Assembly: GCA_028288305.1 (NCBI GenBank)
Contig: JAQBOA010000041.1
Location: forward strand, 62,001 to 126,000
DNA length: 64,000 nt
Direction: 5' to 3'
Source: Mucilaginibacter sp.
GTDB taxonomy: Bacteria > Bacteroidota > Bacteroidia > Sphingobacteriales > Sphingobacteriaceae
Shown here: in pieces, positions 42,165 to 52,131 of the stretch
Layout: every line of letters starts with the position of its first letter
Numbering within the stretch: the stretch's first letter is position 1
Translations under genes and position numbers: made by a program
The notes under the pieces: model-generated
Seen by the model: the letters and a program-made list of their open reading frames with translations, nothing else
Told to the model about the DNA's origin: nothing
Databases searched by the model: none

Positions 42165-43004
42165 ATGAATTTATATACTATTGATACTGGTTTTTTTAAA
42201 TTGGATGGAGGGGCCATGTTTGGCGTAGTGCCTAAAACCATATGGAATAAAACCAACCCGGCTGATGAAAACAATTTATGTACCTGGGCTATGCGCTGCT
42301 TACTGATAGAAGATGAAAAAAGACTAATATTAATTGATACAGGTATTGGATACAAACAGGATCAAAAATTTTTCAGTCATTATTATTTGCATGGTTCAGC
42401 AAGTTTGGACAATTCGTTAGCTGCACTTGGCTTTCACAGGGATGATATTACCGATGTATTTTTAACACACCTGCATTTTGACCATGTTGGGGGCGCTATT
42501 GTTCGGGAGAATGAAAAACTTGTTCCGGCATTTAAAAATGCGGTTTACTGGAGTAACAAAAAACATTGGGATTGGGCAGTTAACCCAAATGAACGGGAAA
42601 AAGCATCATTTTTAAAAGAAAATATAATGCCAATTGAAGAAAGCGGAAAATTAAAATTTATCCCGGTAAACGATGGCGTTAAATTTACAAACAACATCAA
42701 TATCCGGTTTGTATATGGGCATACTGAGGCTATGATGCTTCCGTTAATTAATTATAAAAACAGGCAAATTTTATACATGGCCGATCTGCTGCCGTCTGTA
42801 GGCCATATTCCACTGCCATACGTGATGGCTTATGATATGTTTCCCTTACAAACATTAAACGAAAAGAAAACTTTTTTAAGTGAAGCAATGGAAAAAGAAT
42901 ATATTTTATTTCTTGAACACGATCCGTTAAATGAATGTTGTACTTTGCAGCAAACAGAAAAAGGAGTTAGGTGTAATAAAACATTTAAGTTGAGTGAATT
43001 GTAG
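42165..43004 (+). CDS. MBL-fold metallo-hydrolase
   Basis: 279 aa, cytoplasmic. The zinc motif is THLHFDHVGG (H102, H104, D106, H107), followed by distal ligands at VYGHTEAM (H235 region), MADLLPSVGHIP and LEHDPLNE. It resembles lactonase/glyoxalase II-like hydrolases of the YtnP or AiiA type, which cleave lactones or thioesters; the substrate is not fixed by the sequence. It is followed after about 220 bp by rpoD and appears monocistronic. Confidence 0.88.
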   Translation: MNLYTIDTGFFKLDGGAMFGVVPKTIWNKTNPADENNLCTWAMRCLLIEDEKRLILIDTGIGYKQDQKFFSHYYLHGSASLDNSLAALGFHRDDITDVFLTHLHFDHVGGAIVRENEKLVPAFKNAVYWSNKKHWDWAVNPNEREKASFLKENIMPIEESGKLKFIPVNDGVKFTNNINIRFVYGHTEAMMLPLINYKNRQILYMADLLPSVGHIPLPYVMAYDMFPLQTLNEKKTFLSEAMEKEYILFLEHDPLNECCTLQQTEKGVRCNKTFKLSEL

Positions 43005-43172
43005 ATAAATGGTAGTAGCGGTGGGCAAGATTGCAGTATGCAGTTAGTAGTAGACAATAGGTAGTAAAAAATTGCAAAAGCCCACTAAAAACTGCAAACT
43101 TTCATAACGGTTTATAATGTATAATTTTTTTGTAAATAAATAGTTAGGTTTAAAAATTTAATAACAAATTTG

Positions 43173-43180
43173 TACCTTTG
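43173..43180 (+). promoter_or_regulatory. -7 box TACCTTTG of rpoD
   Basis: Exact TAnnTTTG about 40 bp before the rpoD ATG, with an AT-rich region upstream and TTTA rather than TTTG near -33. Expected for the housekeeping sigma of Bacteroidota. Confidence 0.5.
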
Positions 43181-43221
43181 CACGTTCTATTTAAAAAAAA
43201 GAATCGAGGTTAATAAATTAA

Positions 43222-44082
43222 ATGAGACAACTCAAAATAACTCAGTCTATTACCAATCGTGAATCACAATCGCTCGATAAATATCTACACGAAATTGGTA
43301 AGGTTGATCTGATAACTGCCGAAGAAGAAGTAATATTAGCTCAAAAGATAAGAGAAGGTGATCAGGCTGCATTAGAACGTTTAACCAAAACAAACCTTCG
43401 CTTTGTAGTTTCTGTTGCAAAACAATATCAAAACCAGGGTTTAACTCTTGGTGATTTAATAAATGAAGGTAATTTAGGTTTAATTAAAGCGGCTAAGCGT
43501 TTTGACGAAACCAAGGGGTTTAAATTTATATCATATGCTGTTTGGTGGATACGTCAATCCATTTTACAGGCTATTGCTGAACAATCGCGTATTGTGCGTT
43601 TACCATTAAACCAGGTAGGTTCATTAAGCAAAATCAGCAAAGCGTTTTCCAAACTTGAACAAGAATTTGAACGTGAACCTTCACCGGAAGAACTGGCTGA
43701 CATGCTGGAAACTACCGTTGATAAAATTTCTGATACGTTAAGTAACTCTGGTCGTCACGTATCTATGGATGCGCCGTTTGTACAGGGCGAAGAAAATACC
43801 TTATTGGATGTACTGGAAAACCAGGAGCCAAATACCGATTCGATATTGATCAATGAATCTTTATCTGAAGAAATAAAACGCTCCCTTTCTACCCTTACAG
43901 AGCGCGAACGCGAAATTATTGTATTGTTTTTTGGTTTAGGTACCAACCATCCACTTTCGTTAGAAGAAATAGGCGAAAAATTTAACTTAACACGTGAACG
44001 GGTAAGACAAATTAAAGATAAAGCGCTTCAAAGGCTGCGTCATACTTCACGAAGCAAAATTCTGAAGTCTTATTTAGGATAA
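43222..44082 (+). CDS. rpoD: Primary sigma factor (RpoD/SigA type)
   Basis: 286 aa, much shorter than enterobacterial RpoD because region 1.1 is missing, as normal for Bacteroidota. Region 1.2 begins [20 protein letters not shown]; region 2 has [40 protein letters not shown] and [20 protein letters not shown]; region 3 follows; region 4.2 has [20 protein letters not shown] and [20 protein letters not shown]. It recognises TTTG/TAnnTTTG promoters, several of which appear in this window. Followed by a hairpin terminator at 44108-44139. Confidence 0.96.
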   Translation: MRQLKITQSITNRESQSLDKYLHEIGKVDLITAEEEVILAQKIREGDQAALERLTKTNLRFVVSVAKQYQNQGLTLGDLINEGNLGLIKAAKRFDETKGFKFISYAVWWIRQSILQAIAEQSRIVRLPLNQVGSLSKISKAFSKLEQEFEREPSPEELADMLETTVDKISDTLSNSGRHVSMDAPFVQGEENTLLDVLENQEPNTDSILINESLSEEIKRSLSTLTEREREIIVLFFGLGTNHPLSLEEIGEKFNLTRERVRQIKDKALQRLRHTSRSKILKSYLG

Positions 44083-44107
44083 CAAATTCCCAATTTTCCG
44101 GATGTAT

Positions 44108-44139
44108 AAATTTGACAATTCTTAATAGTTGTCGAATTT
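44108..44139 (+). terminator. Terminator after rpoD
   Basis: Stem AAATTTGACAA (44108-44118) with TTGTCGAATTT (44129-44139), one T-G pair, 10-nt loop, weak T-tail. Moderately convincing. Confidence 0.6.
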
Positions 44140-44273
44140 TATGTGCAATCTGATTTAATCTAATGAAGTGATTATGATCATACGAAATGTATCAATTTCG
44201 TATTAATTTCCGGTTTTAAAAAAAACCTTTTATCTTTCACTCTTAGCTTTTATCTATCTATAAAAAGAATTTT

Positions 44274-45059
44274 ATGAATATTCCTATATACCAGGCTGAT
44301 GCTTTTACCGATAAGCTTTTTGGTGGTAATCCGGCTGCTATTTGCCCGCTTAACGAATGGCTGCCCGACGAAATCATGCAAAAAATTGCCATAGAAAATA
44401 ACCTTGCTGAAACCGCTTTCTTTGTTAAAAATAAAACAGGGTATAAATTACGATGGTTTACACCTGAATATGAAATAGATCTTTGCGGACATGCTACCCT
44501 TGCTTCGGCACATATTCTTTTCACTGAATTAGGATACCAACAGGATGCTATACATTTTGAAACTGTAAAAGCCGGTGTGCTCATTGTAAAAAAAGATGGC
44601 GATAAATACACAATGGATTTTCCATCACGGCCTGCAATAAATATTGAATTACCTATTGGGTTAGCAGAAGCATTAAGCGAAAAACAGCCCTTGGAAGTTT
44701 TGCGCTCAAGAGATTATTTATTGGTCTATGAATCGGAAAATGATATAAGAGATATTTCGCCCGATTTTTTTGCACTGTCAAAAATGGATACTGTTGGTGT
44801 AATTGTTACTGCGCCTGGTAAAGAAACTGACTTTGTTTCCCGATTTTTTGCTCCTGGTGCAGGGATACCGGAAGATCCTGTAACCGGTTCGGCACATTGC
44901 AATCTTATACCCTACTGGGCAGAAAAACTTGGAAAAAACAAATTGCATGCCTATCAATTATCATCCCGCAAAGGCGAACTTTGGTGTGAATTAAAAGGTG
45001 ACCGGGTATTAATAAGCGGCAATGCAGTTACTTATTTAAAAGGCGAAATATTTGTTTAG
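44274..45059 (+). CDS. PhzF-family isomerase-like protein
   Basis: 261 aa, cytoplasmic, with the two-domain diaminopimelate-epimerase-like fold. Signatures: IYQADAFTDKLFGGNPAAIC, catalytic Glu46 in NNLAETAFF, LCGHATLASAH, GAGIPEDPVTGSAHC and a final strand RVLISGNAVTY. PhzF of phenazine producers is an isomerase; no phenazine genes are here, so this housekeeping-type member has an unknown substrate. Ends 78 bp before a convergent gene, with a palindrome copy in between. Confidence 0.9.
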   Translation: MNIPIYQADAFTDKLFGGNPAAICPLNEWLPDEIMQKIAIENNLAETAFFVKNKTGYKLRWFTPEYEIDLCGHATLASAHILFTELGYQQDAIHFETVKAGVLIVKKDGDKYTMDFPSRPAINIELPIGLAEALSEKQPLEVLRSRDYLLVYESENDIRDISPDFFALSKMDTVGVIVTAPGKETDFVSRFFAPGAGIPEDPVTGSAHCNLIPYWAEKLGKNKLHAYQLSSRKGELWCELKGDRVLISGNAVTYLKGEIFV

Positions 45060-45060
45060 A

Positions 45061-45137
45061 TGAAAGGCGAAAGGTTAAGGCTGAAAGGCTTTCGACGTTA
45101 AATACCTTTCGGCTTTCACCTTTATCCTTTTACCTTC
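45061..45137. repeat. GAAAGGTAAAAGGCGAAAGG palindrome, copy B
   Basis: TGAAAGGCGAAAGGTTAAGG, CTGAAAGG, then the complement (TACCTTTCGGCTTTCACCTT, TATCCTTTTACC). It exactly fills the gap between the convergent PhzF and NAD(P)-binding genes; plausible shared terminator. Confidence 0.75.
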
Positions 45138-45776
45138 TTAATAAGCCACTGTAAACCTCTCCCTTACATGCTTAGGGTTTTCAATTTCATCTAATACAGC
45201 TACAGCATAATCTTCCATTGATATAAAGCTTCGCCCCTTGGCATCTATTAATAATTGATCGGTACCAGTGCGATAATTTCCTGTCCTTTCACCGGGGGCC
45301 ATTTCTGCTGCCGGGCTTACGTATGTCCATTCAATATCTTTTTCCTGTTTGTAAAGCTTTAATGCTTCGCGGTGCGCTAGCGCTGCGGGTCTATAATCAG
45401 GAGGAAAACCAGGTGTATCAACCAGTTGAACACCCGGCGATACTTCAAGACTTCCGGCTCCTCCAACTACGATGAGCCTTTTTACATGGGCTTGTTTTAA
45501 TCCATTTAACAGCGGCACGGTAATTTCTGCAATAGTTGATGGCTGTGCTCCATGTGTGTAGTTATAAGCGCAAACAACCGCATCGTGATCAAATGTACTG
45601 GCTTCTACATCTTGTGTTTTAAATAAGTCGCCTTTAGCCACTTTTAAATGGGACCTTTCTTCAGTATATTCTTCGGGGTGCCTAACAATTGCAGTAACTT
45701 GATGTCCCCGGTTTAGGGCTTCATTAACTATACGGCTACCTATTCGCCCCTTTGCTCCAAATACTGCTATTTTCAT
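45138..45776 (-). CDS. NAD(P)-binding SDR/NmrA-type protein
   Basis: 212 aa Rossmann protein. Glycine motif GAKGRIGSRIV (8-18), then VTAIVRHPEEY, AKGDLF, VVCAYNYTHGAQPSTIAEIT and a TYVSPAAEMAPGER stretch. It belongs to the atypical SDR group of YwnB/YhfK-like NAD(P)H-binding proteins; the usual catalytic Tyr-x3-Lys is not evident, as in that group. Likely sensor or weak reductase. Convergent with PhzF; 209 bp separate it from smc on the opposite strand. Confidence 0.85.
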   Translation of the reverse strand: MKIAVFGAKGRIGSRIVNEALNRGHQVTAIVRHPEEYTEERSHLKVAKGDLFKTQDVEASTFDHDAVVCAYNYTHGAQPSTIAEITVPLLNGLKQAHVKRLIVVGGAGSLEVSPGVQLVDTPGFPPDYRPAALAHREALKLYKQEKDIEWTYVSPAAEMAPGERTGNYRTGTDQLLIDAKGRSFISMEDYAVAVLDEIENPKHVRERFTVAY

Positions 45777-45985
45777 ATTGAGTTAAATGTGTTAAAGCGG
45801 CCAAATGTTTTAAAAAAAGTAAAAGGGATAAAAGAAAATAAATTACAAAAGGCTAATGTAAAGGAGCTTAAATAACAACTTTGAAAATCATTAAACCTTT
45901 ACTTAACATTAAATAAAGTTTAAAAAAATGATTTTTTTATGATTACTTTGAAGGGTTGAATTCTTTCAGTAACAGTTAAGAATAA

Positions 45986-48900
45986 ATGCAACTTACAAAG
46001 TTAGAAATTAAAGGGTTTAAGAGTTTTGGCGATAAAATCACCATAAATTTCAATGAGGGAGTAACGGCAATTGTGGGTCCAAATGGCTGCGGAAAATCAA
46101 ACGTGGTTGATTCTATCCGATGGGTGCTTGGTGAACAAAGTACGCGCATGCTTCGCTCGGAAAAAATGGATAACGTGATATTTAACGGTACTAAAAGCCG
46201 TAAAGCGGCTAACCTGGCCGAAGTGTCCCTCACTTTTGACAATACTAAAAATATACTGCCAACCGATTTTTCACAGGTTACTTTAACCAGAAAGCTTTAC
46301 CGTACAGGGGAGAGTGAATATCGCCTTAACGATGTTCAATGCAGGCTAAAAGATATTACCGATCTTTTTTTGGATACCGGCATCGGCGCAGATTCTTACT
46401 CAATAATTGAGTTGAAGATGATTGATGAGATCATTACGAATAAAGAAGGTTCGCGCCGTAATTTATTTGAGGAAGCATCAGGAATATCCAAATATAAACT
46501 TCGTAAAAAACAAACATTTAATAAACTAAAAGATACTGAAGCCGACCTTGAGCGTGTCGAAGACCTGCTTTTTGAAATAGAAAAGAACCTTAAAACGCTG
46601 GAAAGCCAGGCAAAAAAAACAGAACGCTATTATCGCCTTAAAGAGCAATATAAATCGCTGAGTATAATGCTTGCCGCTTTCCGGATAGCTTCATTCAGCG
46701 AATCATTAGCCAAAATTGAAGATCAGGAACAAAAGCAAAAATTAGAAAAATCAGGTATAATAAGCCAGATCGATAATCTCGAAGCTAATGTTCAACAGCA
46801 AAAACTTGATCTTATCACCAAAGAAAAAAATCTTTCAGTACAACAAAAGACCACAAATGAATTTGTATCGAAAATAAGGGCTTATGAAAGTGAAAAAAAG
46901 ATTAAAAACGAACAATTAAAATTTCAACAGGATAAAGAAGCCAGATTAACGGAGGAATTAGAACGCGATAAAACCCAGCTGAACCATGTACTTTATAACA
47001 TTAAGCGCTTAACAGAAGAGAAAACTACGGACGAAGAAACACTGGAAACACTTAAGGAGCAACTGGCTGAGTTAAAAGATAGTGTTGACGAATTGCGTTT
47101 AAACCAATCGTCATTAAAAAATGAATTGAGTGAGTTGGCCAATATTAATACCCGGCTTCAAAACCAGGTATATAAAACAGAGAAAGATATTGACATCTTA
47201 CAAATTCAGCAGCAAGCCCTTGAACAGGAGGCTGAACGAAATATGGGGGATGCTTCAAATAAGGAAGTTGAGCTGTCTCACTTTAACCAGGTTGTTGAAG
47301 AGTTAGAAGCTCGTTTTGAATCGGCAGAAAATGATCTGCAATTAATAACTGAATTTGAAACTAAACTGCAAGGACAAATTACATCAACAGATGGCGAAAT
47401 TAATGAAGTACAGGAAATTATTGTCCGCGAAAGCCGTAAACTGGATTCGAAACAAAACGAATACAACCTTACTAAAAGTATGGTTGATAACCTGGAAGGC
47501 TTCCCTGAATCCATCCGTTTTTTAAAGAAAAATAGTACATGGGCAAATAAAGCTCCTCTTTTAGGTGACATCCTATTTTGCCAGGAAGATTTTCGCGTAG
47601 CTATTGAAAATTTTTTGGAGCCGGTTCTTAACCATTATATTGTTGATTCATATGAGGAAGCTATAACTGCCATTAATCTATTAAGCGATGCTGCACAGGG
47701 CAGGGCCAGGTTTTTTATTTTAAAGAACTTTGATAGTGAAAAATTTACTACTGATGAATCCCATATTGAATCGGAAAGTTTAAAAAAGGCAGGTACAATA
47801 CTTGCGTTGAAGGTTGTAGAAGTTGAAAAACGTTACCAGAAATTATGCGATCATCTTTTAGCTAATGTTTATCTGGTTAATGATGGCAGCGAGATAGATA
47901 TTAATAGCGCAGAGTTGCCCGAAGGTGTTACCGTAGTTGGGAAAAACGGTAAGTTTAATAAGTCAAAGCTCAGAATGTCGGGTGGATCCATTGGCTTGTT
48001 TGATGGTAAGCGTATAGGTCGTGTAAAGAATCTTGATAATCTTTTTAAAGAGATTAAAGAAGTTGACGATAATGTTAACACTTTAAAATCAAGAGTTGGA
48101 GATTTACAAAGCAACCTTTCGGACTTAAAGTCATCCGGTAAAACCGAAGAAGTAAAACTGAAGCAAAAGGAACTTAATCTTTTAAATACTGAATTGATTA
48201 CAGTTAAAACCCGGCAGGAACAATACCGTAATTTTATAGAAAACAGCCTTAACCGAAAAGATGATATTGCAAATAAAATAAGCAGTATAAAAGAGGAAAT
48301 GCATAATATACTGCCACAACTTGAGGAGTTAAAAACTCAGAAACAAATACAAAATGACTTACTGGCAGATAAACAAGAAATTTTTGATGAACTGAATGAA
48401 CGGGTGACGATAGAGTCGAATAAGTTTAATCAGGAAAATATCCGTTTTCATCAGCAACAAAACAAGGTATCAGGTTTAATTAAAGATCTGGATTATAGAG
48501 ACGTTCAACAGGAAAGTCTTAATAGCCGGATAGTTCAGAATACGGCAGATCTTGAAATTGTTAAAGCCGCCATACAGGAAAATTTGATGATGGCGGATAA
48601 TTCAGATGATGATTTACAGGAAATGTACAATCAAAAAGACGAACTCGAAAAAGCAACACAGCAGGCAGAACAGGAATATTATGATTGGCGCGGAAAAATA
48701 GCAACTACGGAAACTGAAATTACTACATTAAGACGAAAAAAAGATAATGCCGAAACTATAGAAAATAAAATTAAGGATGAGCGGAATAATCTTAAACTAG
48801 AGTTAAATGCTCTGAAAGAAAGATTATCTGTTGAGTTTAGTGTTGATATCCATGATTTACCCGAGACTGAAATAGTTCAGGGCGAAAACGAACAGGAAAT

Positions 48901-49549
48901 ACGGGATAAAACTGAAAAGCTAAAAAAACAGCTGGACGATTTTGGGGCTATCAACCCAATGGCGGTTGAAGCTTATAACGAAATGAACGAGCGGTATAAC
49001 TTTATCCAGGCTCAGAAAAAAGATCTTAGTGATGCAAAAGCCTCCTTATTAGCAACGATTCAGGAAATTGATGATACGGCCAAGGAGAAATTTATGTCTT
49101 CCTTTACTTTGGTCCGTGAAAATTTCATAAAAGTATTTCGCTCGTTATTTAATGAAGAAGATTCGTGCGACCTGATCCTTACTGATCCGCAACATCCCCT
49201 GGAGTCGGATATAGATATAATTGCAAAACCAAAGGGCAAACGACCGCTATCGATTAACCAGCTTTCGGGCGGCGAAAAAACACTGACTGCCACAGCTATC
49301 CTTTTTTCGCTTTATCTGTTAAAGCCTGCACCATTTTGCATTTTTGATGAAGTGGATGCACCGCTTGATGATACTAACATTGATAAATTCAATAACATCA
49401 TAAGGGTGTTTTCAAAAGATTCGCAGTTCATTATCATATCCCATAATAAAAGGACCATCGCCAGTACAGATATTGTATATGGCGTAACTATGGCTGAACC
49501 CGGAATATCAAAAGTTGTACCGGTTGATTTAAGAGAACTGGTCGACTGA
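45986..49549 (+). CDS. smc: Chromosome segregation protein SMC
   Basis: 1187 aa, full length. Condensin ATPase that organises and segregates the chromosome with ScpA/ScpB (not in this window). Walker A VGPNGCGKSN (30-39), long coiled coils (about 170-490 and 660-1000), globular hinge around 500-650 (GFPESIRFLKKNSTWANKAP, LLGDILFCQEDFRVAIENFL), ABC signature LSGGEKTLTA (from 1093) and Walker B FCIFDEVDAPLDD (D121 of the last 98 residues, about 1121). Start ATG 45986 gives the canonical MQLTKLEIKGFKSFGDKI. It ends 110 bp before a convergent gene, with palindrome copy C in the gap. Confidence 0.97.
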   Translation: MQLTKLEIKGFKSFGDKITINFNEGVTAIVGPNGCGKSNVVDSIRWVLGEQSTRMLRSEKMDNVIFNGTKSRKAANLAEVSLTFDNTKNILPTDFSQVTLTRKLYRTGESEYRLNDVQCRLKDITDLFLDTGIGADSYSIIELKMIDEIITNKEGSRRNLFEEASGISKYKLRKKQTFNKLKDTEADLERVEDLLFEIEKNLKTLESQAKKTERYYRLKEQYKSLSIMLAAFRIASFSESLAKIEDQEQKQKLEKSGIISQIDNLEANVQQQKLDLITKEKNLSVQQKTTNEFVSKIRAYESEKKIKNEQLKFQQDKEARLTEELERDKTQLNHVLYNIKRLTEEKTTDEETLETLKEQLAELKDSVDELRLNQSSLKNELSELANINTRLQNQVYKTEKDIDILQIQQQALEQEAERNMGDASNKEVELSHFNQVVEELEARFESAENDLQLITEFETKLQGQITSTDGEINEVQEIIVRESRKLDSKQNEYNLTKSMVDNLEGFPESIRFLKKNSTWANKAPLLGDILFCQEDFRVAIENFLEPVLNHYIVDSYEEAITAINLLSDAAQGRARFFILKNFDSEKFTTDESHIESESLKKAGTILALKVVEVEKRYQKLCDHLLANVYLVNDGSEIDINSAELPEGVTVVGKNGKFNKSKLRMSGGSIGLFDGKRIGRVKNLDNLFKEIKEVDDNVNTLKSRVGDLQSNLSDLKSSGKTEEVKLKQKELNLLNTELITVKTRQEQYRNFIENSLNRKDDIANKISSIKEEMHNILPQLEELKTQKQIQNDLLADKQEIFDELNERVTIESNKFNQENIRFHQQQNKVSGLIKDLDYRDVQQESLNSRIVQNTADLEIVKAAIQENLMMADNSDDDLQEMYNQKDELEKATQQAEQEYYDWRGKIATTETEITTLRRKKDNAETIENKIKDERNNLKLELNALKERLSVEFSVDIHDLPETEIVQGENEQEIRDKTEKLKKQLDDFGAINPMAVEAYNEMNERYNFIQAQKKDLSDAKASLLATIQEIDDTAKEKFMSSFTLVRENFIKVFRSLFNEEDSCDLILTDPQHPLESDIDIIAKPKGKRPLSINQLSGGEKTLTATAILFSLYLLKPAPFCIFDEVDAPLDDTNIDKFNNIIRVFSKDSQFIIISHNKRTIASTDIVYGVTMAEPGISKVVPVDLRELVD

Positions 49550-49550
49550 G

Positions 49551-49655
49551 GTGAAAGGTAAAAGGCGAAAGCTGAAAGGTAAAAATTTAAAGTTAAAAGG
49601 CGAAAGGTAAAGGAAGTTAAAACTTCTAAAACCTTTCGCCTTTTACCTTTAACCT
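49551..49655. repeat. GAAAGGTAAAAGGCGAAAGG palindrome, copy C
   Basis: GTGAAAGGTAAAAGGCGAAA, GCTGAAAGG..., AAAAGGCGAAAGGTAAAGGA, then the complement (AACCTTTCGCCTTTTACCTT). It fills the gap between the convergent smc and S41 protease genes. Confidence 0.75.
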
Positions 49656-49659
49656 AACC

Positions 49660-51252
49660 TTAATTTATAGCTTTTTTGAATTTCAATTTTCTGTCTGCCA
49701 CCATGCCTACTAATTTATGATCGTTCATGCTACTCAAATGTACCGCTGCAGTATTTGCTTCCTGCACAGAGAAAGATCTCTGCATTGCATTCAAACTATT
49801 TATAGAAGGCGTACCCTGGGTATGTACACTATAAATACCTGTGCTTACATAAGTTAAAATATGAGCCAGTAAACCTTCGTTTGGATCTCCAAAATCTTTG
49901 GTAAGATCATCAAAATCATTTACACCAGGATAACCTGTGGTTCCGGGATTAAATCCGTCATAATATCCGCCTTGTCCTGCAGAATTTTGTACTGAAAACT
50001 CAGGTGTGTACAAAATGTATTTATTTATATTAATGTCAAAGAAACCTACAGGTTTTCCATAGCTTTTTCCACCAACAAACTGAACATCCATTTCAGGACG
50101 TAAATTATTTATAGTTAATTCACTTGCCGATGCGGTTTGACCGGTAATTATAAAGAAAACGCGGCTTACATTTAATGAACCTGCTTTTGAAAAATTCACA
50201 GCATTGCCGGCAACAGAATAATCGAACTGTCCGTAATTATAATCTGGTCCGCCTGACGGGTCTTTTCGCCATTGGTTTTTAAGTAACGGATCGGCTCCGC
50301 TTACCAGGTTACTGTTATAATAAGTATTATACATGAGCGTACCATTTTTTGAAGCTGGCACTATCAAATTAGCTAAATACTCTGCCGTAGAAACGTAACC
50401 ACCTCCATTATAACGAAGATCAACAACCAGGTCGGTTACCCCTTGTGAAGTAAAATTACTAAATACTGCATTTAATAATGGGGTGGCATTGGCACTGGAT
50501 GTAAAACTGTTAAAAACAACATAACCAATTATATGTCCGTTTCCTTGATTAAATACAGTATCCTTTAATACAGGATTTACAGTATAGTTGGAAGTACTTA
50601 AACTTGCGTTAATTGTTTTCCCGGTAGCATCTAACAATGTCATTGTAATTGTGCCGCTGTTATAAACAGCGTTACTTACATAATTTAAATTAGTGTTAGT
50701 GCCTGATCCATACCCTTTGGCATCGTAAGATAAATTGGTGTTCCCATTTATGCTGGTAATCTGATAGCTGCGTTTTAAACCTGCAAGCCCTGCAGGCGAA
50801 CCCGGATAAACAAACTCAATACGAAGATCATTTATATTATTATATTGAACATCAAAACCAAAGTCACCTTTTGTGCCATTTAACGCTGCGGTTTCAGTTC
50901 CGTCATCAATAAATGAGTATTTTGCCTGACCGGGAGAAGGAGTATAAAACTCATATGGCGAATTTGTTGCCGGGTTAATAGCGTACTGTGATAATGCATT
51001 AAGTTCATTTGTTAATGCAGTTTTATCACTGGGATTTGTAAATGTACGAGGCTTAAATGTGGCATAATTTGGTAAAGCATTAAACCATAAATAATCTTCT
51101 TTTGCATAAAGATAAACTGAATCCTGAATCAGGTTGAGCGTAGTACCAACTTTTGATGGACCTGTTAGGTTATTATTATTGTTGCTGCTACTCTTTTTAC
51201 AAGCTGAAATTAAACCGACAAAAAGTATGATTACGTAAAATATTTTTTTCAT
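49660..51252 (-). CDS. S41-family lipoprotein peptidase
   Basis: 530 aa lipoprotein (lipobox GLISAC, Cys18), periplasmic face. Domains: an N-terminal helical region, a PDZ-like domain (about 125-225, GDFGFDVQYNNINDLRIEFV, AGLAGLKRSYQITSINGN) and an S41 protease domain with TDLVVDLRYNGGGYVSTAEY, catalytic serine in TASASEL (S375 or S377) and Lys400 in GGKSYGKPVG. CtpA/Tsp-like C-terminal processing proteases degrade or trim envelope proteins. The Asn run after Cys18 is typical of Bacteroidota lipoproteins. Monocistronic. Confidence 0.92.
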   Translation of the reverse strand: MKKIFYVIILFVGLISACKKSSSNNNNNLTGPSKVGTTLNLIQDSVYLYAKEDYLWFNALPNYATFKPRTFTNPSDKTALTNELNALSQYAINPATNSPYEFYTPSPGQAKYSFIDDGTETAALNGTKGDFGFDVQYNNINDLRIEFVYPGSPAGLAGLKRSYQITSINGNTNLSYDAKGYGSGTNTNLNYVSNAVYNSGTITMTLLDATGKTINASLSTSNYTVNPVLKDTVFNQGNGHIIGYVVFNSFTSSANATPLLNAVFSNFTSQGVTDLVVDLRYNGGGYVSTAEYLANLIVPASKNGTLMYNTYYNSNLVSGADPLLKNQWRKDPSGGPDYNYGQFDYSVAGNAVNFSKAGSLNVSRVFFIITGQTASASELTINNLRPEMDVQFVGGKSYGKPVGFFDININKYILYTPEFSVQNSAGQGGYYDGFNPGTTGYPGVNDFDDLTKDFGDPNEGLLAHILTYVSTGIYSVHTQGTPSINSLNAMQRSFSVQEANTAAVHLSSMNDHKLVGMVADRKLKFKKAIN

Positions 51253-51311
51253 GCTAATTTTATATTTCTTAGTTTTTTGTAACGTAAATTATTTAATTAT
51301 GGTATTATTAA

Positions 51312-51926
51312 TTAATTGTTTAAAAATTCTTTTGAATTAACATAATCAATACCGCAGGCTTCGGCACATAGCCTGTCGGTTTCTGAATTTTCAATCATTA
51401 ATAAATCCCTCCTTTGTAAACCGTGGTCTTTTATTAATAAATCTATTACATCAGGTTCAGGCTTTTGAAATGTTTCTTCAGCAAAATAAACTATTAAATA
51501 TTGTTCAAGTCCATGCCACTCTGTTTGTTTAATTTTATTTAATTGTTGCTCCGGTTTGCCGTTGGTCACGACAAAAACTTTTTTTCTGTCGACAACTATT
51601 TCCTGAAGTAAACTTAACATATTTTTATAAAGTAATAGTTTTAAAGGGAGTTTAGCATTTATTAAAAGGTTATTTAAATTTTGCCGATACTTTTCGTTAA
51701 CATTAAACTTTTGTTTTATCTTATCAAAAACACAGTCTTTACCTTCCGATATATACGTATTAATTAATAAATTAGTTGTTTCTTTTGCATCAATAAGTTC
51801 AGTATATTCTAATAAGCTGGCAAACAGGTAGTAAACCTGGTATAAATAATCTTTTTCAGGATATAATACATCATCCAGTTCAAATATATATGCCGTTTTT
51901 CGTGTATCGATATCTCTGTAGTTCAT
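51312..51926 (-). CDS. HAD-superfamily protein with altered catalytic motifs
   Basis: 204 aa, cytoplasmic. HAD fold with a helical cap. Motif I reads YIFELDDVLYP: the usual nucleophile Asp (FDLDDTLY) is Glu16, while D18 is kept. Motif II is VFVVTNGKPE, motif III FQKPEPDVI and motif IV MIENSETDRLCAEACGI, where the usual GDS becomes ENS. Loss of the nucleophile and the motif IV Asp suggests weak or absent phosphatase activity, or a different chemistry. Related members are pyrimidine 5'-nucleotidase-like proteins. A divergent gene lies across a 200-bp gap. Confidence 0.8.
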   Translation of the reverse strand: MNYRDIDTRKTAYIFELDDVLYPEKDYLYQVYYLFASLLEYTELIDAKETTNLLINTYISEGKDCVFDKIKQKFNVNEKYRQNLNNLLINAKLPLKLLLYKNMLSLLQEIVVDRKKVFVVTNGKPEQQLNKIKQTEWHGLEQYLIVYFAEETFQKPEPDVIDLLIKDHGLQRRDLLMIENSETDRLCAEACGIDYVNSKEFLNN

Positions 51927-52131
51927 CGTTCATGGTTCATAGTCCATGGTTAAAATCTTAATTAAATACAATATGGCAAACTTACGCGTATAATTTCCTT
52001 TTCTTATTTTTATTATAAATTCTGTTGGCTAAGGATTTGTTTAATTTTACTCTAAACCTGAAGTTTAATTCCATGGTTCAGATATAAATATTGTTTGCTA
52101 TTGCTACGAACTATAAACCATGACTAAAGTT

